A DNA stretch of 51,885 nucleotides from Spirochaetia bacterium (GCA_021736385.1 JAIPFY010000016.1:1-51885); one strand, 5' to 3'. Positions 26,233 to 36,663 are shown, counted from the first letter of the stretch. The notes: generated by a model not told the origin, from the letters alone. Program-made: numbers and translations.

Positions 26233-26762
26233 GACAACTCCTCGACAATGATGTTGCTGTTGGTATAGATGCAGATATCGGAGGCGATGAGCAGCGATCT
26301 ACGCGCGATCTCGGCAGCATCGAGTCCTTCTGTATCAAGATAGGCACGGGCTGCGGCATAGGCATAGGATCCGCCTGATCCGATCGCTATCGCATCGTGT
26401 TCGGGCTGCACCACATCTCCGGTACCTGAGATCAGGAACGTGTCGTCCCTATCGGCTATGAGCATCATGGCCTCCAGTTTTCTCAAGGTGCGATCCGTTC
26501 GCCACTCTTTGGCAAGCTCCACGGCCGCCCTGGTAAGGTCCCCGTCATACTGATTGAGTTTCTTCTCGATCAGTTCGAACAGCGTGAAGGCATCAGCCGT
26601 CGCCCCGGCAAAGCCCGTGATGACCTGATCATGGAACATCCTTCGAACCTTTCTCGAGTTCCCCTTCATGACGGTGTCCCCGAGGGTCACCTGCCCGTCT
26701 CCTGCTATAGCTACTTTTCCATCCTTGCGTACGGCAAGTATGGTCGTTCCTCTGAAACTCAT
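26229..26762 (-). CDS. hslV: HslV, peptidase subunit of the HslUV protease
   Basis: HslV is an N-terminal threonine peptidase forming a double ring. The sequence begins [15 protein letters not shown], so the active Thr6 must be freed by removing a five-residue propeptide, unlike E. coli where only Met is removed. The core [29 protein letters not shown] and [16 protein letters not shown] are standard. It is coupled to xerC upstream and hslU downstream by 4-nt overlaps. The order xerC-hslV-hslU is also that of the B. subtilis codV-clpQ-clpY operon. Confidence 0.96.
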   Translation of the reverse strand: MSFRGTTILAVRKDGKVAIAGDGQVTLGDTVMKGNSRKVRRMFHDQVITGFAGATADAFTLFELIEKKLNQYDGDLTRAAVELAKEWRTDRTLRKLEAMMLIADRDDTFLISGTGDVVQPEHDAIAIGSGGSYAYAAARAYLDTEGLDAAEIARRSLLIASDICIYTNSNIIVEELS

Positions 26763-27676
26763 GGTTCACTCCTTCCATGCGGATGATTCTTTGTATATAC
26801 TTCCTTCAGACGTTTTGTCCCTACATGGGCATAGATCTGAGTGGTTGAGATGCTCTCATGACCCAGCAGTTCCTGAACCACACGGATACCCGCATCACTA
26901 TCGAGGATATGGGTGGCAAACGTATGTCTGAACGTATGAGGTGTTATGTTCTTCTCGATTCCCAGTGTAGAAGCATATGTATGAAAAATATAATGTACAC
27001 CCTGTGGAGTCAACCTTTTTCCCATTTTATTGACAAATACGGCCTGTTGATCCTCTGGACTCAGATGCTGTTTCTGCGCACGGGTACTCTGCCGCTCCAG
27101 GTAGATCCGAAGATCCGCTATCGCATGGTCGGTGAGAAAGACATACCGGTCTTTACTGCCCTTCCCGTGCACCAGGATCTTCTTGAAGGGGAACTGCAGA
27201 TCCTCTTTGTTCATACTCAGCAGTTCTGACAGACGGCACCCGGTGACATAGAAGGTGTGGAAGATCGCCCGATCACGCACCCCGACGAAATCATCTCCGG
27301 GTGCATTGATCAAGGTACTCACCTCTTCCCTGGTAAGGACCGTCGGAAGGGTCCTGTCACGAGTCATGCTCCTGATATGAGCGAAGGGGTCCCGGTCAAG
27401 ACTGCAGTACTTCATCTCATAGCGGTAGAAACTCTTGATGCCTGAGATGATCCTGTTCATGCTCTTGTGCGCATACCCCTGCTTACTCAGCTGAGATACG
27501 AATCTCCTGACCTCAGCATGCGTGAGCTCACGGTAGGAGAGCCCCTGCTCTTCGACATAGACCGTCAGCAGATACAGATCATGCGTATAGGCCTGTATCG
27601 TATGTTCGGAGTACTGCTTCACCGAACCGAGGTAGTGGAGGAACGTGTCTATGGATGTGGTGAGCTGATCATTCAT
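26759..27676 (-). CDS. xerC: Tyrosine recombinase XerC
   Basis: This tyrosine recombinase acts with XerD at dif to resolve chromosome dimers. The 305-residue protein has the N-terminal SAM-like DNA-binding domain ([21 protein letters not shown]) and catalytic residues in GCRLSELL (Arg), HGKGSKDR (Lys), [10 protein letters not shown] (His, Arg), [15 protein letters not shown] (His, Tyr). I call it XerC because it adjoins hslV as codV does in B. subtilis; the pair could be named the other way round. It overlaps dprA and hslV by 4 nt each. Confidence 0.9.
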   Translation of the reverse strand: MNDQLTTSIDTFLHYLGSVKQYSEHTIQAYTHDLYLLTVYVEEQGLSYRELTHAEVRRFVSQLSKQGYAHKSMNRIISGIKSFYRYEMKYCSLDRDPFAHIRSMTRDRTLPTVLTREEVSTLINAPGDDFVGVRDRAIFHTFYVTGCRLSELLSMNKEDLQFPFKKILVHGKGSKDRYVFLTDHAIADLRIYLERQSTRAQKQHLSPEDQQAVFVNKMGKRLTPQGVHYIFHTYASTLGIEKNITPHTFRHTFATHILDSDAGIRVVQELLGHESISTTQIYAHVGTKRLKEVYTKNHPHGRSEP

Positions 27677-28674
27677 ACAAGACTCCGTATCGTGAAGATC
27701 GTATCGGCAAAACGTACAGCTGTCCTGCTCATCATCCTATCGAGCAGCAGTTCAGGATCGATCTCCTCCGGTGAGCTCTGCTGCACCTCAAAGGAGCAGA
27801 GAAGCCCCGGCATCAGTTCCTGAAACGAACCTACCACCGCAGCACCCTGGTCAGCCAGTCGGTCGGTGCCGGGCGAAGTCCCGTTCTCCCGACACTGCCG
27901 ATTCACAGAGATCTCCCTTCCGTGATCCAGGGCATAATCGACAGTGATCATGGTACCCGATCGCTCCGGGGCTTCGATCACATGGACCTTCGTACTCAAG
28001 CCGCTGATGATACGATTCCTCTTGGGGAACGTCCACTTCGTCGGCGGATGATCGGGTGGGAACTCGCTGATGATCCCTCCCCCATAGTATACAATATCTT
28101 TTGACAAAACATACCCTGAAGGAGGAAAAAGATGGTCTAATCCACTCCCGACGACCGCCCAGGTCTTTCCCCCTACGGCAACGACCCCCTGATGGCCTGC
28201 ACTGTCGATCCCCTCGGCAAGACCTGAGATCAGCGGGACCCCATGGAGACCAAGCTGCATGCCGGTCTTGAACGCAAGCTGCAGAGCGTATCGCCCTGCC
28301 CTTCTGGTGCCGATGAGCGCCACGGCCTCTTCATGCCCCCATGGTGGGGGACTGCCGCGATAGTAGAGCAGATAGGGTGGATCATAGATCTCACGCAGGA
28401 GCTGCGGGTAGCAGGTGTCAGTGATGTGCAGCAGCTGCATATCAGAGTGCTGCATACTGTTGAATATACGCTCTGCCTGCCTGCAGCAGGTTGGAGCCGA
28501 GAACGTCCTGGTACGCAGGCGGCGTCTGATCATGCCCTCGATGGAGGAGCGGGTGAGACCGGAGAGGTCAGACAGGGAGAGCTGCTGCTCGAGCAGCAGC
28601 GCCTCTGAGGCTGTCAGCCCCCCGATCAGACTGATGCACAGACGTTTGAGGATCCTATCATCTGGGTATTCCAC
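27673..28674 (-). CDS. dprA: DNA-processing protein DprA, GTG start
   Basis: DprA binds incoming single-stranded DNA during transformation and loads RecA. The 333 residues show the extended Rossmann fold core: ALIGTRRAGRYALQ, SGLAEGIDSAGHQG, AVVGSGLDHLFPPSG, ISEFPPDHPPTKWTFPKRNRII and ERSGTMITVDYALDHGREI, followed by a short C-terminal winged-helix-like part. The start is GTG 28674 with AAGGAG 9 nt upstream. That Shine-Dalgarno partly lies in an 8-bp hairpin stem, so translation may be regulated. The 62-nt gap to xerD is one of the few gaps in this cluster. Confidence 0.94.
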   Translation of the reverse strand: MEYPDDRILKRLCISLIGGLTASEALLLEQQLSLSDLSGLTRSSIEGMIRRRLRTRTFSAPTCCRQAERIFNSMQHSDMQLLHITDTCYPQLLREIYDPPYLLYYRGSPPPWGHEEAVALIGTRRAGRYALQLAFKTGMQLGLHGVPLISGLAEGIDSAGHQGVVAVGGKTWAVVGSGLDHLFPPSGYVLSKDIVYYGGGIISEFPPDHPPTKWTFPKRNRIISGLSTKVHVIEAPERSGTMITVDYALDHGREISVNRQCRENGTSPGTDRLADQGAAVVGSFQELMPGLLCSFEVQQSSPEEIDPELLLDRMMSRTAVRFADTIFTIRSLV

Positions 28675-28678
28675 TTGC

Positions 28679-28706
28679 AGATACTCCTTCGTTGACTCGA
28701 GTATCT
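28679..28706 (-). promoter_or_regulatory. Hairpin overlapping the dprA ribosome binding site
   Basis: AGATACTC (28679-28686) and GAGTATCT (28699-28706) are exact inverted copies with a 12-nt loop. On the dprA mRNA the stem includes half of AAGGAG and ends 4 nt before the GTG. Confidence 0.5.
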
Positions 28707-28736
28707 ACTCTATACAGGGAAAGTGACAGGCTGCTT

Positions 28737-29651
28737 TCAATCTGACGGGTTCGTATCAAGGACGGGGGGCATCGATGAGGCGTGTCTCTTTCGCAGATCA
28801 TCAACGGAGATGTGGGTATAGATCTGTGTGGTGCTGATATCTGCATGACCGAGGAGTTCCTGCACCACCCGCAGATCCGCCCCGTTGGACAGCAGATGGG
28901 TCGCATAGGAGTGTCTGAGCGTATGGACCTTGGCTTCGAGACCTGAGAGCAGGCAGTACTTCTTGAACTGCTTCCAGGCTCCCTGACGGGTGAGCGCAGT
29001 CCCGTTCCTGCTGATGAACAGATGATAGGTAGGGTGTCCGGCTGTGAGCAGATACACACGATGTGCCGTGAGATAGGTACGGAGCCAGAAGCCAGCAGCA
29101 TCCCCGAAGGGTATGATGCGTTCCCGGTTCCCTTTCCCCGTCACCTTGATGAGTTCTTCGTCGAGATACAGATCTTCGATCTGCAGCTGCACCGCTTCAC
29201 TGATACGCAAGCCGCAGGAATAGACCAGTTCGAAGAGCGCACGGTCCCGTACGCCAAGATGGGTGGTCGTATCGATAGCCGCAAGGATGGTATCGACCTC
29301 TTCGACCGTCAGGACATCAGGGAGGGTCACCGAGACCCTGGGCAGCTCGATGATCGAACTCGGGTCATCGGCTCTGAGTTCGTCAAAGGCCAGAAAGTGA
29401 AAGAAGGAACGAAGTATGGTGATCAGTTTCCCGACAGACCGCTGATGCAGTCCAGAATCGGCCCGGTGTGCCGTATACTGCAAGACCCCTGTGGGATCAA
29501 CACTCAGAGGATCAGACTCATGCTGATGGAGATACGCAAGGAACTGCCTGATCTCACGCAGGTAATCACTGACAGTCGTGCTGCTTACCCGCAGCTCAAC
29601 TGTCAGATATCCTTCATAATCATCAAGAAGCCGTTCGTATCGATCGATCAT
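28737..29651 (-). CDS. xerD: Tyrosine recombinase XerD
   Basis: This is the second Xer recombinase. Its 304 residues show the N-terminal DNA-binding domain ([23 protein letters not shown]), the catalytic Arg in [12 protein letters not shown], the Lys in [36 protein letters not shown] and [15 protein letters not shown] with the nucleophile Tyr. The wording of the last motifs is especially close to XerD. It overlaps the ftsZ stop (ATGA), which ties dimer resolution to the division operon. Confidence 0.92.
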   Translation of the reverse strand: MIDRYERLLDDYEGYLTVELRVSSTTVSDYLREIRQFLAYLHQHESDPLSVDPTGVLQYTAHRADSGLHQRSVGKLITILRSFFHFLAFDELRADDPSSIIELPRVSVTLPDVLTVEEVDTILAAIDTTTHLGVRDRALFELVYSCGLRISEAVQLQIEDLYLDEELIKVTGKGNRERIIPFGDAAGFWLRTYLTAHRVYLLTAGHPTYHLFISRNGTALTRQGAWKQFKKYCLLSGLEAKVHTLRHSYATHLLSNGADLRVVQELLGHADISTTQIYTHISVDDLRKRHASSMPPVLDTNPSD

Positions 29652-30868
29652 GTCTTATCAGAGGGATCTCGGGAGTACCTGAGCACCGATGGATAGGACA
29701 GGTCATCCTGATTCTCGGTGGTGCTCTGCATCCTCTTCTTCAGATCCTGCCATCTGTCGATGGTGATGATCTCCTCTTCCTTCTCACGGGGCTGTTCAGG
29801 TCGCTGTGAGGACGGCTTGGCAGCTTTTGCCCCGAGGGCGTTCACGGTTGCCTGACGATTCTTCTTATACTCATCGAAGTCTGGCTCCTGCCGGTCAAAG
29901 CCGGTTGCCACGAGGGTCACTTTGATCTTCTTCTCAAGATCGGGATTATAGGACTGGCCGGCAATGATCAGTGCATCCTCATCGGCATGCTCGGTAATGA
30001 TCTCGACCACATCCTGATACTCCTGAAGGGTGAGATCATCACTGCCTGAGAGATTCACCAGGATCCCCTTGGCTCCTTCGATCCGTGCATTCTCCAACAG
30101 AGGATTATTGATCGCCTGTCTTGCTGCATCGATGGCTCGATTCTCTCCTTCACCGATACCGATCCCCATGAGGGCATCACCTCGTCCCTTCATGACCGTC
30201 CGGACATCGGCAAAATCTATATTGATCTCTCCTGGTTCGGTGATCAGTTCACTGATCCCCTGGACTCCCTGCCTGAGGACATCATCGGCGATCTGGAAGG
30301 CCTGTTTGATCGGGGTGTTCGCCTCGACGATCTTCAACAGATACTGATTGGGTATGATGATGAGCGTATCGACACACTTTCTCAGCTTCTCGATCCCCTC
30401 TGTAGCCAGATGCTGTTTCTTCCTTCCTTCGAAGATGAACGGGGTCGTCACCACCGCGACGGTGAGCACGTTCATCTCTTTGGCCATCTGAGCGATGGCA
30501 GGGGCAGCCCCGGTCCCGGTACCACCGCCCATACCGGCGGTGATGAAGACCATGTCAGTCCCATCGATGAGTGCTTTGATATCATCTACCGATTCCATCG
30601 CAGCCTGTTCTCCGACCTCAGGCATCCCTCCTGCACCAAGCCCGCCGGTGAGCTGAGATCCGATAGGGATGCGCTTGTTGGCATTGGATCGCTGGAGTGC
30701 CTGCACATCGGTGTTCAGTGCGACATAATCGACATTCTTCAGGCCGGCAGCGATCATCCTGTTGATCGCGTTACCGCCGCCTCCGCCTATGCCGAAGACC
30801 TTGATCACCGTTGGGGTCGATCGTTCCAGCATATAGTCGTGAGAGTCTTTCACTATTTCAATATTCAT
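29648..30868 (-). CDS. ftsZ: Cell division protein FtsZ
   Basis: FtsZ is the tubulin-like GTPase forming the division ring. The 406-residue protein has [14 protein letters not shown], the tubulin signature [20 protein letters not shown], the T7-loop region [12 protein letters not shown], a linker of ~50 residues and the C-terminal FtsA-binding peptide [15 protein letters not shown] start at ATG 30868, 5 nt after GGAGG, not at the frame opening four codons earlier. Confidence 0.98.
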   Translation of the reverse strand: MNIEIVKDSHDYMLERSTPTVIKVFGIGGGGGNAINRMIAAGLKNVDYVALNTDVQALQRSNANKRIPIGSQLTGGLGAGGMPEVGEQAAMESVDDIKALIDGTDMVFITAGMGGGTGTGAAPAIAQMAKEMNVLTVAVVTTPFIFEGRKKQHLATEGIEKLRKCVDTLIIIPNQYLLKIVEANTPIKQAFQIADDVLRQGVQGISELITEPGEINIDFADVRTVMKGRGDALMGIGIGEGENRAIDAARQAINNPLLENARIEGAKGILVNLSGSDDLTLQEYQDVVEIITEHADEDALIIAGQSYNPDLEKKIKVTLVATGFDRQEPDFDEYKKNRQATVNALGAKAAKPSSQRPEQPREKEEEIITIDRWQDLKKRMQSTTENQDDLSYPSVLRYSRDPSDKT

Positions 30869-30887
30869 CGAATCCTCCATTGGTCAC

Positions 30888-32132
30888 TTAAAACAGTACA
30901 TCAAAAAGGTTCTTTATTCTACCTGCGAGTCCGGTCTCCCGGGTGGGAGATGCCTGCCGGTGATGATTCTTCGTTTCGTTGTTGCTCTGCCTGTGGGCAT
31001 CATAGAGCACCAGCCCGATAGCTGTAGAATACCCGAGATCAGAGAATCCGTCTTCGAATCCCGGGAGTCGACCGAATCGTGCCTTTCTGGCCGGGATGTC
31101 AAACAGTTCTGCTGCAAGCTGCGGGGCTCCGGGCATCATGGCCCCGCCTCCGGTAATGACGATACCACCGCCGAAGGCATGCAGGAGTCCGCGTTTCTCG
31201 AGCATCTCACGAAGCATGGCAAACACTTCTGCGACTCTCGGCTCGATGATCTTGCATAGTTCCCGTTTGGGAAGCCGTATCGAGGGCTGATCCCCCACCT
31301 GAGGGATGATGACCGATTCGTTGTGAGATACGATCGGTTCATAACAGCAGCCGAACTCTCGCTTGACCTCTTCGACCATGGAGAGCGGTTGATTGAGAAT
31401 GTAGGTGAGGTCAGCAGTCACCTGATCCCCCCCGATGTTCACACCGCCAACGAAGATCGGAGACCCATGGACGAAACCGATCATGTTGGTCATGCCTGCC
31501 CCCATATCGATCAGGAGGGTCCCCATCTCCCGTTCCTCGGCGCTGAGCACAGCCTCTGCATCAGCAAGCTGCTGGAGTACCCGTCGTTTGGCCTTGTACT
31601 GGAGTCGCTCGAAACATTTATCAATATTCTGGGAGACCGCTACCGACCCGGTCACGATCATGACTTTCGTCTCCAGCCGATGCCCGATCATATCGACAGG
31701 GTCCTTGATCCCGCTCCTCCCATCGATACAGAAGTCCTGAACCAGCGTATGAAGGATCTCCCGGTCCAGAGGCAGCTCGAAGGCTCTGGCAACTTCCATC
31801 GACCGGTAGATATCCTCTTTACGGATCTCCTGATCCTTGGACTTGATACCGACTACTCCCTGAGAGAACAGCCCCTCTATGTGACTCCCTGAGACCCCTG
31901 TGACGATCTGCTTCACTTCGATCCCTGCAGCAAGCTCGACATCCTCGATGACTGACTTGATCGTCTTGATGACCGTCTCCAGATTGTTCACGTGTCCTGC
32001 ACGTACCCCTTCAGACTTCTGTTCACTGTGTGCGATGAACCGGACGGTCCCGTCAGACTGAGGGATACCTGCAGCGGCACAGATCTTCGAAGTCCCAATA
32101 TCCAACCCTAAGATGGTGTTATCTGATACCAA
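30888..32132 (-). CDS. ftsA: Cell division protein FtsA, TTG start proposed
   Basis: FtsA is the actin-like protein that anchors FtsZ to the membrane. It shows LGLDIGTSKICAA (phosphate 1), the 1C domain after residue ~80, LIDMGAGMTNMIGFVHG (phosphate 2), GGGIVITGGGAMMPG (adenosine motif) and the C-terminal membrane helix AGRIKNLFDVLF. The best ribosome binding site AAAAGGAG stands 6 nt before TTG 32132. The alternative GTG at 32153 has none and would put this Shine-Dalgarno inside the gene. With TTG the protein is 414 residues and overlaps ftsQ by 14 nt. Confidence 0.95.
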   Translation of the reverse strand: MVSDNTILGLDIGTSKICAAAGIPQSDGTVRFIAHSEQKSEGVRAGHVNNLETVIKTIKSVIEDVELAAGIEVKQIVTGVSGSHIEGLFSQGVVGIKSKDQEIRKEDIYRSMEVARAFELPLDREILHTLVQDFCIDGRSGIKDPVDMIGHRLETKVMIVTGSVAVSQNIDKCFERLQYKAKRRVLQQLADAEAVLSAEEREMGTLLIDMGAGMTNMIGFVHGSPIFVGGVNIGGDQVTADLTYILNQPLSMVEEVKREFGCCYEPIVSHNESVIIPQVGDQPSIRLPKRELCKIIEPRVAEVFAMLREMLEKRGLLHAFGGGIVITGGGAMMPGAPQLAAELFDIPARKARFGRLPGFEDGFSDLGYSTAIGLVLYDAHRQSNNETKNHHRQASPTRETGLAGRIKNLFDVLF

Positions 32133-32979
32133 ATCCAACTCCTTTTCCGGCACTCAATGTCCCATGATCGATGACAGCATATGTATCGAATACAGAGAAC
32201 CGGTAGACGCTCTGAGCCTCTGCCGGTTCTATGAGCTGTGAGGTATAGCCGATCGTCTCTGCCAGCGATCGGGCACGTACGGGGATCGCCAGGGCATACT
32301 GAATCAGGGCTGTACCGTGTCTGACCCACAGTTCCATCTCACTATGTGTAGTTGTACCGTATTTTATCTCTGTTATCAAGTTATAAATTCCAGGAGTGTC
32401 CTGCCGAAGCTCGCTGAGCATATCGATGTACGCAAGGAATCGTGGTGAGACCGTTCCCTCCCGGCTGATCAGACCTGCAGAACTGACGATCGTGCACACC
32501 GGCAGGGTCGCTGAGAGCTCTCTCACAAGGGCTTCATAGCCTTTGAAATAACTGCCGTCGGCAGCCGCGATCACATCAGGAGCGAAGGGAAGCAGAAAAG
32601 CTTCCGGTTCATCAGGGCCAAGGGTCAACACTGCGATCGGGTCGAGTGTTCGAAGGCGGACATAGAGATGATCGGGGTACTTCTTGGATACCGATGCCTC
32701 ACTGATCAGCCCCTCTCTCTCCAGCTGCTGTGAGATCTCATCGGTATCACACGATGCAAAGGAGGCCCCCTGCAGCTGCTTGAGCAGTGCATTCGTCTGT
32801 TCTGAGAGGAAGTATCTGCTGCCGACGAATTCCACTTCGACATAGCCGATGACCTGTTTGGGATAGATCACAAGATAGAACAGGGCACTGCTGATCACCG
32901 CGAGTGCTGCCAGAGCGGACAGCACGATCAGACTCGTTCGAAGCAGATCCCGGGCTGAACTCTCAGATCCCCTGCGCAT
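32119..32979 (-). CDS. ftsQ: Cell division protein FtsQ/DivIB
   Basis: This bitopic division protein has a short cytoplasmic tail, one helix at ~17-39 (LIVLSALAALAVISSALFYLV), a POTRA domain after residue ~45 (GYVEVEFVGSRYFLSEQTNALL) and a beta domain that contacts FtsL and FtsB-type partners. I start at ATG 32979 because AGGAGG lies 6 nt upstream; the ATG at 32997 would place that site inside the gene. FtsQ proteins diverge strongly, so identity rests mainly on topology and position between ftsW and ftsA. Confidence 0.88.
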   Translation of the reverse strand: MRRGSESSARDLLRTSLIVLSALAALAVISSALFYLVIYPKQVIGYVEVEFVGSRYFLSEQTNALLKQLQGASFASCDTDEISQQLEREGLISEASVSKKYPDHLYVRLRTLDPIAVLTLGPDEPEAFLLPFAPDVIAAADGSYFKGYEALVRELSATLPVCTIVSSAGLISREGTVSPRFLAYIDMLSELRQDTPGIYNLITEIKYGTTTHSEMELWVRHGTALIQYALAIPVRARSLAETIGYTSQLIEPAEAQSVYRFSVFDTYAVIDHGTLSAGKGVGFGIR

Positions 32980-32989
32980 ACGCTGCCTC

Positions 32990-34180
32990 CTATTCATAGT
33001 CGGTGATCCTGTTCCGATACGTGTTCAGGCTCTCATGCGTCTCCGGCTTCGGTCCCTGCTCCTTCGGGGCCTTCAGGATGATCTTCAGCAGCAGGCCGCA
33101 CATGCCCAGGTTCATCAGCAGATTGGTCCCACCTGCAGAGAAGAACGGAAGGGGTATCCCGGTAGGAGGGACCATACCGCCGGCTACCCCGATGTTGAGC
33201 AGGAACTGCCAGAGCAGCAGATATGAGATACCGAAGCCTGTGAGAAACAGGAAACTGCTGCTCTGTCGATGACGTGCAGCACCCCTGAACCCCAGATACG
33301 CAAGTGCCGAGAACAGCAGGATGATCGTGATCACACCAAAGAGACCCCACTCCTCCGCAAACGCAGCGAAGATGAAATCTGACTGTACTTCCGGGATCTT
33401 TCCCAGTTTGTACGTTCCCTGACCGAATCCTTTCCCCAGGATCCCCCCGGAGGCGATGGCATCCATCGATACGTTCACCTGATAGTTGATCCCGGATGGG
33501 TCGATATCCTTGAAGATGAATCCGATGACCCGTTTGAGACGATACTCTTCCGAGAGCAGGAAGAAGATCCCCGGGATTCCCGCTATGGCCAGGTAGTAGA
33601 GCAGATAGGTGATCTTCACCTGTGCGATGAGCAGCATCGAGAAGCTGAGAAAGAGAAAGACCATCGTGGTCGAGTAGTCCCGTTGGATGATGATCAGACC
33701 CGCTGCCAGGAATACCACCGCGATAGGGACACTCACGACCCAGAAGTCCTTCAGATCACGGTCTCTCTTCCCGAGATAGTTCGCAAGATAGAGCATCACG
33801 GCCACCTTCACCAGTTCGGAGGGCTGAAAACTCAGTGGTCCGAGCCTGAGCCACCGAGTGGCGCCCATCCGGGTCTCCCCGAGTGAGGTCATGGATGTCA
33901 GTGCCATCAGGATCAGGCTGAGGAACAGCAGGACTGGTATGAGGTGCTTGATCACATGCTCTGGGAACAGGGCTACCACAGCTGCACCGGCGATCCCCAG
34001 GGCAGTGAACAGCAGTTGTCGATGGAAGAAGTACTGCGGTTCATACCCCATGCGCAGAGCTTTATCATAGGATGCGGAGTAGAGACTCATCAGACCGATA
34101 CCCAGGAGCAGCAGGACGAAGAAGCAGAAGTATCCTGCCTCTTTTGTGTAGGTGTTCGTCTCCTGCAGTGCCCGTTTCAT
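32990..34180 (-). CDS. ftsW: FtsW, septal peptidoglycan glycosyltransferase (SEDS family)
   Basis: FtsW polymerises glycan strands at the septum together with FtsI. About ten membrane helices can be seen, with the SEDS signatures GATRWLRLGPLSFQPSEL, QRDYSTTMV, GKGFGQGTYKLGKIPEVQSDFIFAAFAEEWG and PPTGIPLPFFSAGGTNL. Of two adjacent ATGs (34183 and 34180) the second has better spacing to GAGGGG (5 nt). The gene starts just after the mraY stop. Its partner ftsI lies outside this cluster. Confidence 0.95.
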   Translation of the reverse strand: MKRALQETNTYTKEAGYFCFFVLLLLGIGLMSLYSASYDKALRMGYEPQYFFHRQLLFTALGIAGAAVVALFPEHVIKHLIPVLLFLSLILMALTSMTSLGETRMGATRWLRLGPLSFQPSELVKVAVMLYLANYLGKRDRDLKDFWVVSVPIAVVFLAAGLIIIQRDYSTTMVFLFLSFSMLLIAQVKITYLLYYLAIAGIPGIFFLLSEEYRLKRVIGFIFKDIDPSGINYQVNVSMDAIASGGILGKGFGQGTYKLGKIPEVQSDFIFAAFAEEWGLFGVITIILLFSALAYLGFRGAARHRQSSSFLFLTGFGISYLLLWQFLLNIGVAGGMVPPTGIPLPFFSAGGTNLLMNLGMCGLLLKIILKAPKEQGPKPETHESLNTYRNRITDYE

Positions 34181-34191
34181 CATATCCCCTC

Positions 34192-35229
34192 TCAGTTGAG
34201 TCTCATCGCCAAGACTATCCCCAGCATCGCACATACGATGCCCATGATCCAGAACCGCTGTACCACTTTCGACTCATCCCATCCGATCTTCTCGAAATGG
34301 TGATGGATCGGAGCCATCTTGAAGACCCGTTTATGACGGAGCTTGTAGGATGATACCTGGATGATCACCGATACCGCTTCCATGACGAACACCGCCCCGA
34401 TGATCAGCATCAGCAGTTCGTTCCCGGTGATGATGGCTATATACGACAGGACACCGCCGATGGCCATGCTCCCGGTATCACCCATGAACACCTGTGCAGG
34501 TCGTGCATTGTACCAGAAGAACCCCAGAAGTCCTCCGATCATAGCCATCAGAAAGACCAGCAGATCGCTGCGTCCATCAAGGATGAAGGCCCCGGACATC
34601 ATGTGGAGCGCACCCAGAGCAGAAAGTGCTGATAGCACAAGGATAGCCGCTATGGCGATGACCCCCAAACCTGTGGCCAGTCCATCGAGACCGTCAGACA
34701 GGTTACAGGCATTTGCCATACCTACGATATAGACCACTGCCGCAGGATAGTACCAGCTTCCCAGATCCATGTACTCATGGGCCAGCCAAGGTATATAGAT
34801 TCGTCCGCTGAGTACGAAGTAATGGTCGATGGTATACAGCAGGGCATAACTCATGATGACCTGCAGCGCGATCTTATAGCCGGCAGAGAGACCTTTGCTG
34901 TCGGACTGCTTCAGTTTGAGCAGATCGTCCCACAGACCGATCAGACCGAACCCGATCATGGCAAGAGCTGAGGTATAGCGGATCGAAGGTTCCTCTACGA
35001 ACAGCATCATCGCGATCGTTATCGACAGGATGAAGAAGACTCCTCCGATCGTCGGGGTCCCGGCTTTGACCAGATGGGTCTGAGGTCCATCCTCCCTGAT
35101 CGTCTGCCCGATGCGGTAGCGCCGCTGCAGGCTGATGAAGATATGACCGAGAACGATAGACAGAATAAAAGCTGTGAACCCTGCGCTCACAGCTCGTATC
35201 ATCACTGATTGTGTCAAACTCGTTTCCAT
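34192..35229 (-). CDS. mraY: Phospho-N-acetylmuramoyl-pentapeptide transferase MraY
   Basis: MraY makes lipid I by moving phospho-MurNAc-pentapeptide onto undecaprenyl phosphate. The 345-residue polytopic protein has the family motifs GTPTIGGVFF, LSDGLDGLATG (catalytic Asp residues), FLGFFWYNARPAQVFMGDTGS and MAPIHHHFE. I start at ATG 35229, with GAGG 5 nt upstream; a GTG one codon earlier is possible. murF lies directly upstream and ftsW directly downstream. Confidence 0.97.
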   Translation of the reverse strand: METSLTQSVMIRAVSAGFTAFILSIVLGHIFISLQRRYRIGQTIREDGPQTHLVKAGTPTIGGVFFILSITIAMMLFVEEPSIRYTSALAMIGFGLIGLWDDLLKLKQSDSKGLSAGYKIALQVIMSYALLYTIDHYFVLSGRIYIPWLAHEYMDLGSWYYPAAVVYIVGMANACNLSDGLDGLATGLGVIAIAAILVLSALSALGALHMMSGAFILDGRSDLLVFLMAMIGGLLGFFWYNARPAQVFMGDTGSMAIGGVLSYIAIITGNELLMLIIGAVFVMEAVSVIIQVSSYKLRHKRVFKMAPIHHHFEKIGWDESKVVQRFWIMGIVCAMLGIVLAMRLN

Positions 35230-35264
35230 CACTGCCTCACCTCCCCTTCATGCTCGGGTATCGC

Positions 35265-36659
35265 TCATGATACATGGCTGAGAGGATCGATCAGTCGTTC
35301 CATGGCCATCGCCCGTGAACCTTTGACCAGCACCAGATCTCCCTGATGCACATAGGATGTGACCGTATGTTCGAGTTCCTCATAACTATCGGTATAGAAG
35401 AGCGTATTTCCGTACTGTTCCTTTCTCAGCTGATCGTAGGCGGCTTTCATCTCTTTCCCGTACAGGAAGGCACCGTTCGGCCCAAGCCCTGCAACGCGTC
35501 TGCCGATGATCTTGTGTGCCCGCTCAGCTGCGAACCCGAGCTCCTTCAGCGATCCGAGTACCACGGTCTTACGGCCCGACCAGTCCAGCTCCTTCACATA
35601 ATCGAGGATTCGTCCTGCAGACTCGACATTGGAGTTGTAGCAGTCTTCGATGACCGTCACAGCGCCATTGATGACCCGGCTTCTTCCGTGCATCGGCTGC
35701 AGGGATTCAAGTCCTGCCTGGATATGGTCTCTGGTCGCCCCGAGTCCCTGAGCCAGGGTTATCGCTCCGAGTGCATTGATCAGATTATGGGATCCGATGT
35801 GTTTGAGATGGATCTCTATCCCGTCATAGGAGATCTTCCATCCCTGCAGTCCCAGAGAGGTCGCCCCTGTGAACCCAGGGGTGCTCTCATGACCGAAGGG
35901 TTCAAGAGTCGTGCCCCGCAGCTGTTCGATATAGGGAGTCCAGGGAGAGTGCTCGATCATATATCCGTGTGCGGTCTGTGCACCGAAGATGCGGCTCTTC
36001 TCTCTGGCGATGGCTTCCTGTGATCCCATCATCCCGATATGGGCGGTACCGATATTGGTCATCAGACCGATATCGGGAGTATACACCTCGAGCATCCTCT
36101 GCATCTCTCCGACATGGCTGATCCCCATCTCGAAGACGCCGAACTCATGGGTCCGGTCGATGGAGAACACTGACAGCGGCAAACCGATGTCCGAGTTATA
36201 GTTTCCCGGATTCTTCACGGTAGGACCGAGTTCTGAGAGGATCGCACTGGTCATCTCCTTCGTAGTGGTCTTTCCAGAACTCCCGGTGACCGCGATACGT
36301 ACGAGACCGGGAAACCGAGAGACCCATTCGGCCGCTAGTGCTCTCAACGCGGCGTAGGTATCAGCTACGGCGACCAGGACACAGCTCTCCTTTCCTGCGA
36401 GATCAGCCTTCGCAGCAGCACTCTGATCCCGATCGATCAGTATGCAGCTGGCTCCCGAAGCTGCAGCGGCAGCGATGAACCGATGACCATCGGTCCTCTC
36501 CCCCGGCAGTGCGATGAACAGCGATCCCTTCCTGACTTCACGCGAATCGATACAGACATGCTGTACCCGGGACTTCCCGGGTGAGCTCAGGGCGATCCCA
36601 TGGGTGATCGCTACGATCTCAGATACGCTCAATAGGGTTCTCTCTGGCATATCACTCAC
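35265..36659 (-). CDS. murF: UDP-N-acetylmuramoyl-tripeptide--D-alanyl-D-alanine ligase MurF
   Basis: MurF adds D-Ala-D-Ala to the UDP-MurNAc-tripeptide. The 464 residues show the N-terminal UDP-binding domain (CIDSREVRKGSLFIALPGERTDGH), the Mur ligase ATP motif AVTGSSGKTTTKEM, the central NYNSDIGLP and GMSHVGEM-like segment (FEMGISHVGEM), and the C-terminal CYNSNVESAGRIL. The start is GTG 36659, with GAGG 7 nt upstream and only 4 nt after the ftsL stop; an ATG three codons later is the alternative. Confidence 0.95.
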   Translation of the reverse strand: MSDMPERTLLSVSEIVAITHGIALSSPGKSRVQHVCIDSREVRKGSLFIALPGERTDGHRFIAAAAASGASCILIDRDQSAAAKADLAGKESCVLVAVADTYAALRALAAEWVSRFPGLVRIAVTGSSGKTTTKEMTSAILSELGPTVKNPGNYNSDIGLPLSVFSIDRTHEFGVFEMGISHVGEMQRMLEVYTPDIGLMTNIGTAHIGMMGSQEAIAREKSRIFGAQTAHGYMIEHSPWTPYIEQLRGTTLEPFGHESTPGFTGATSLGLQGWKISYDGIEIHLKHIGSHNLINALGAITLAQGLGATRDHIQAGLESLQPMHGRSRVINGAVTVIEDCYNSNVESAGRILDYVKELDWSGRKTVVLGSLKELGFAAERAHKIIGRRVAGLGPNGAFLYGKEMKAAYDQLRKEQYGNTLFYTDSYEELEHTVTSYVHQGDLVLVKGSRAMAMERLIDPLSHVS

Positions 36660-36663
36660 AGTC

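Noticed and set aside
26759-29651. The two tyrosine recombinases as signs of a phage or integron
   Set aside because: They are XerC/XerD-type by motifs and sit in a housekeeping operon with hslVU and ftsZ.
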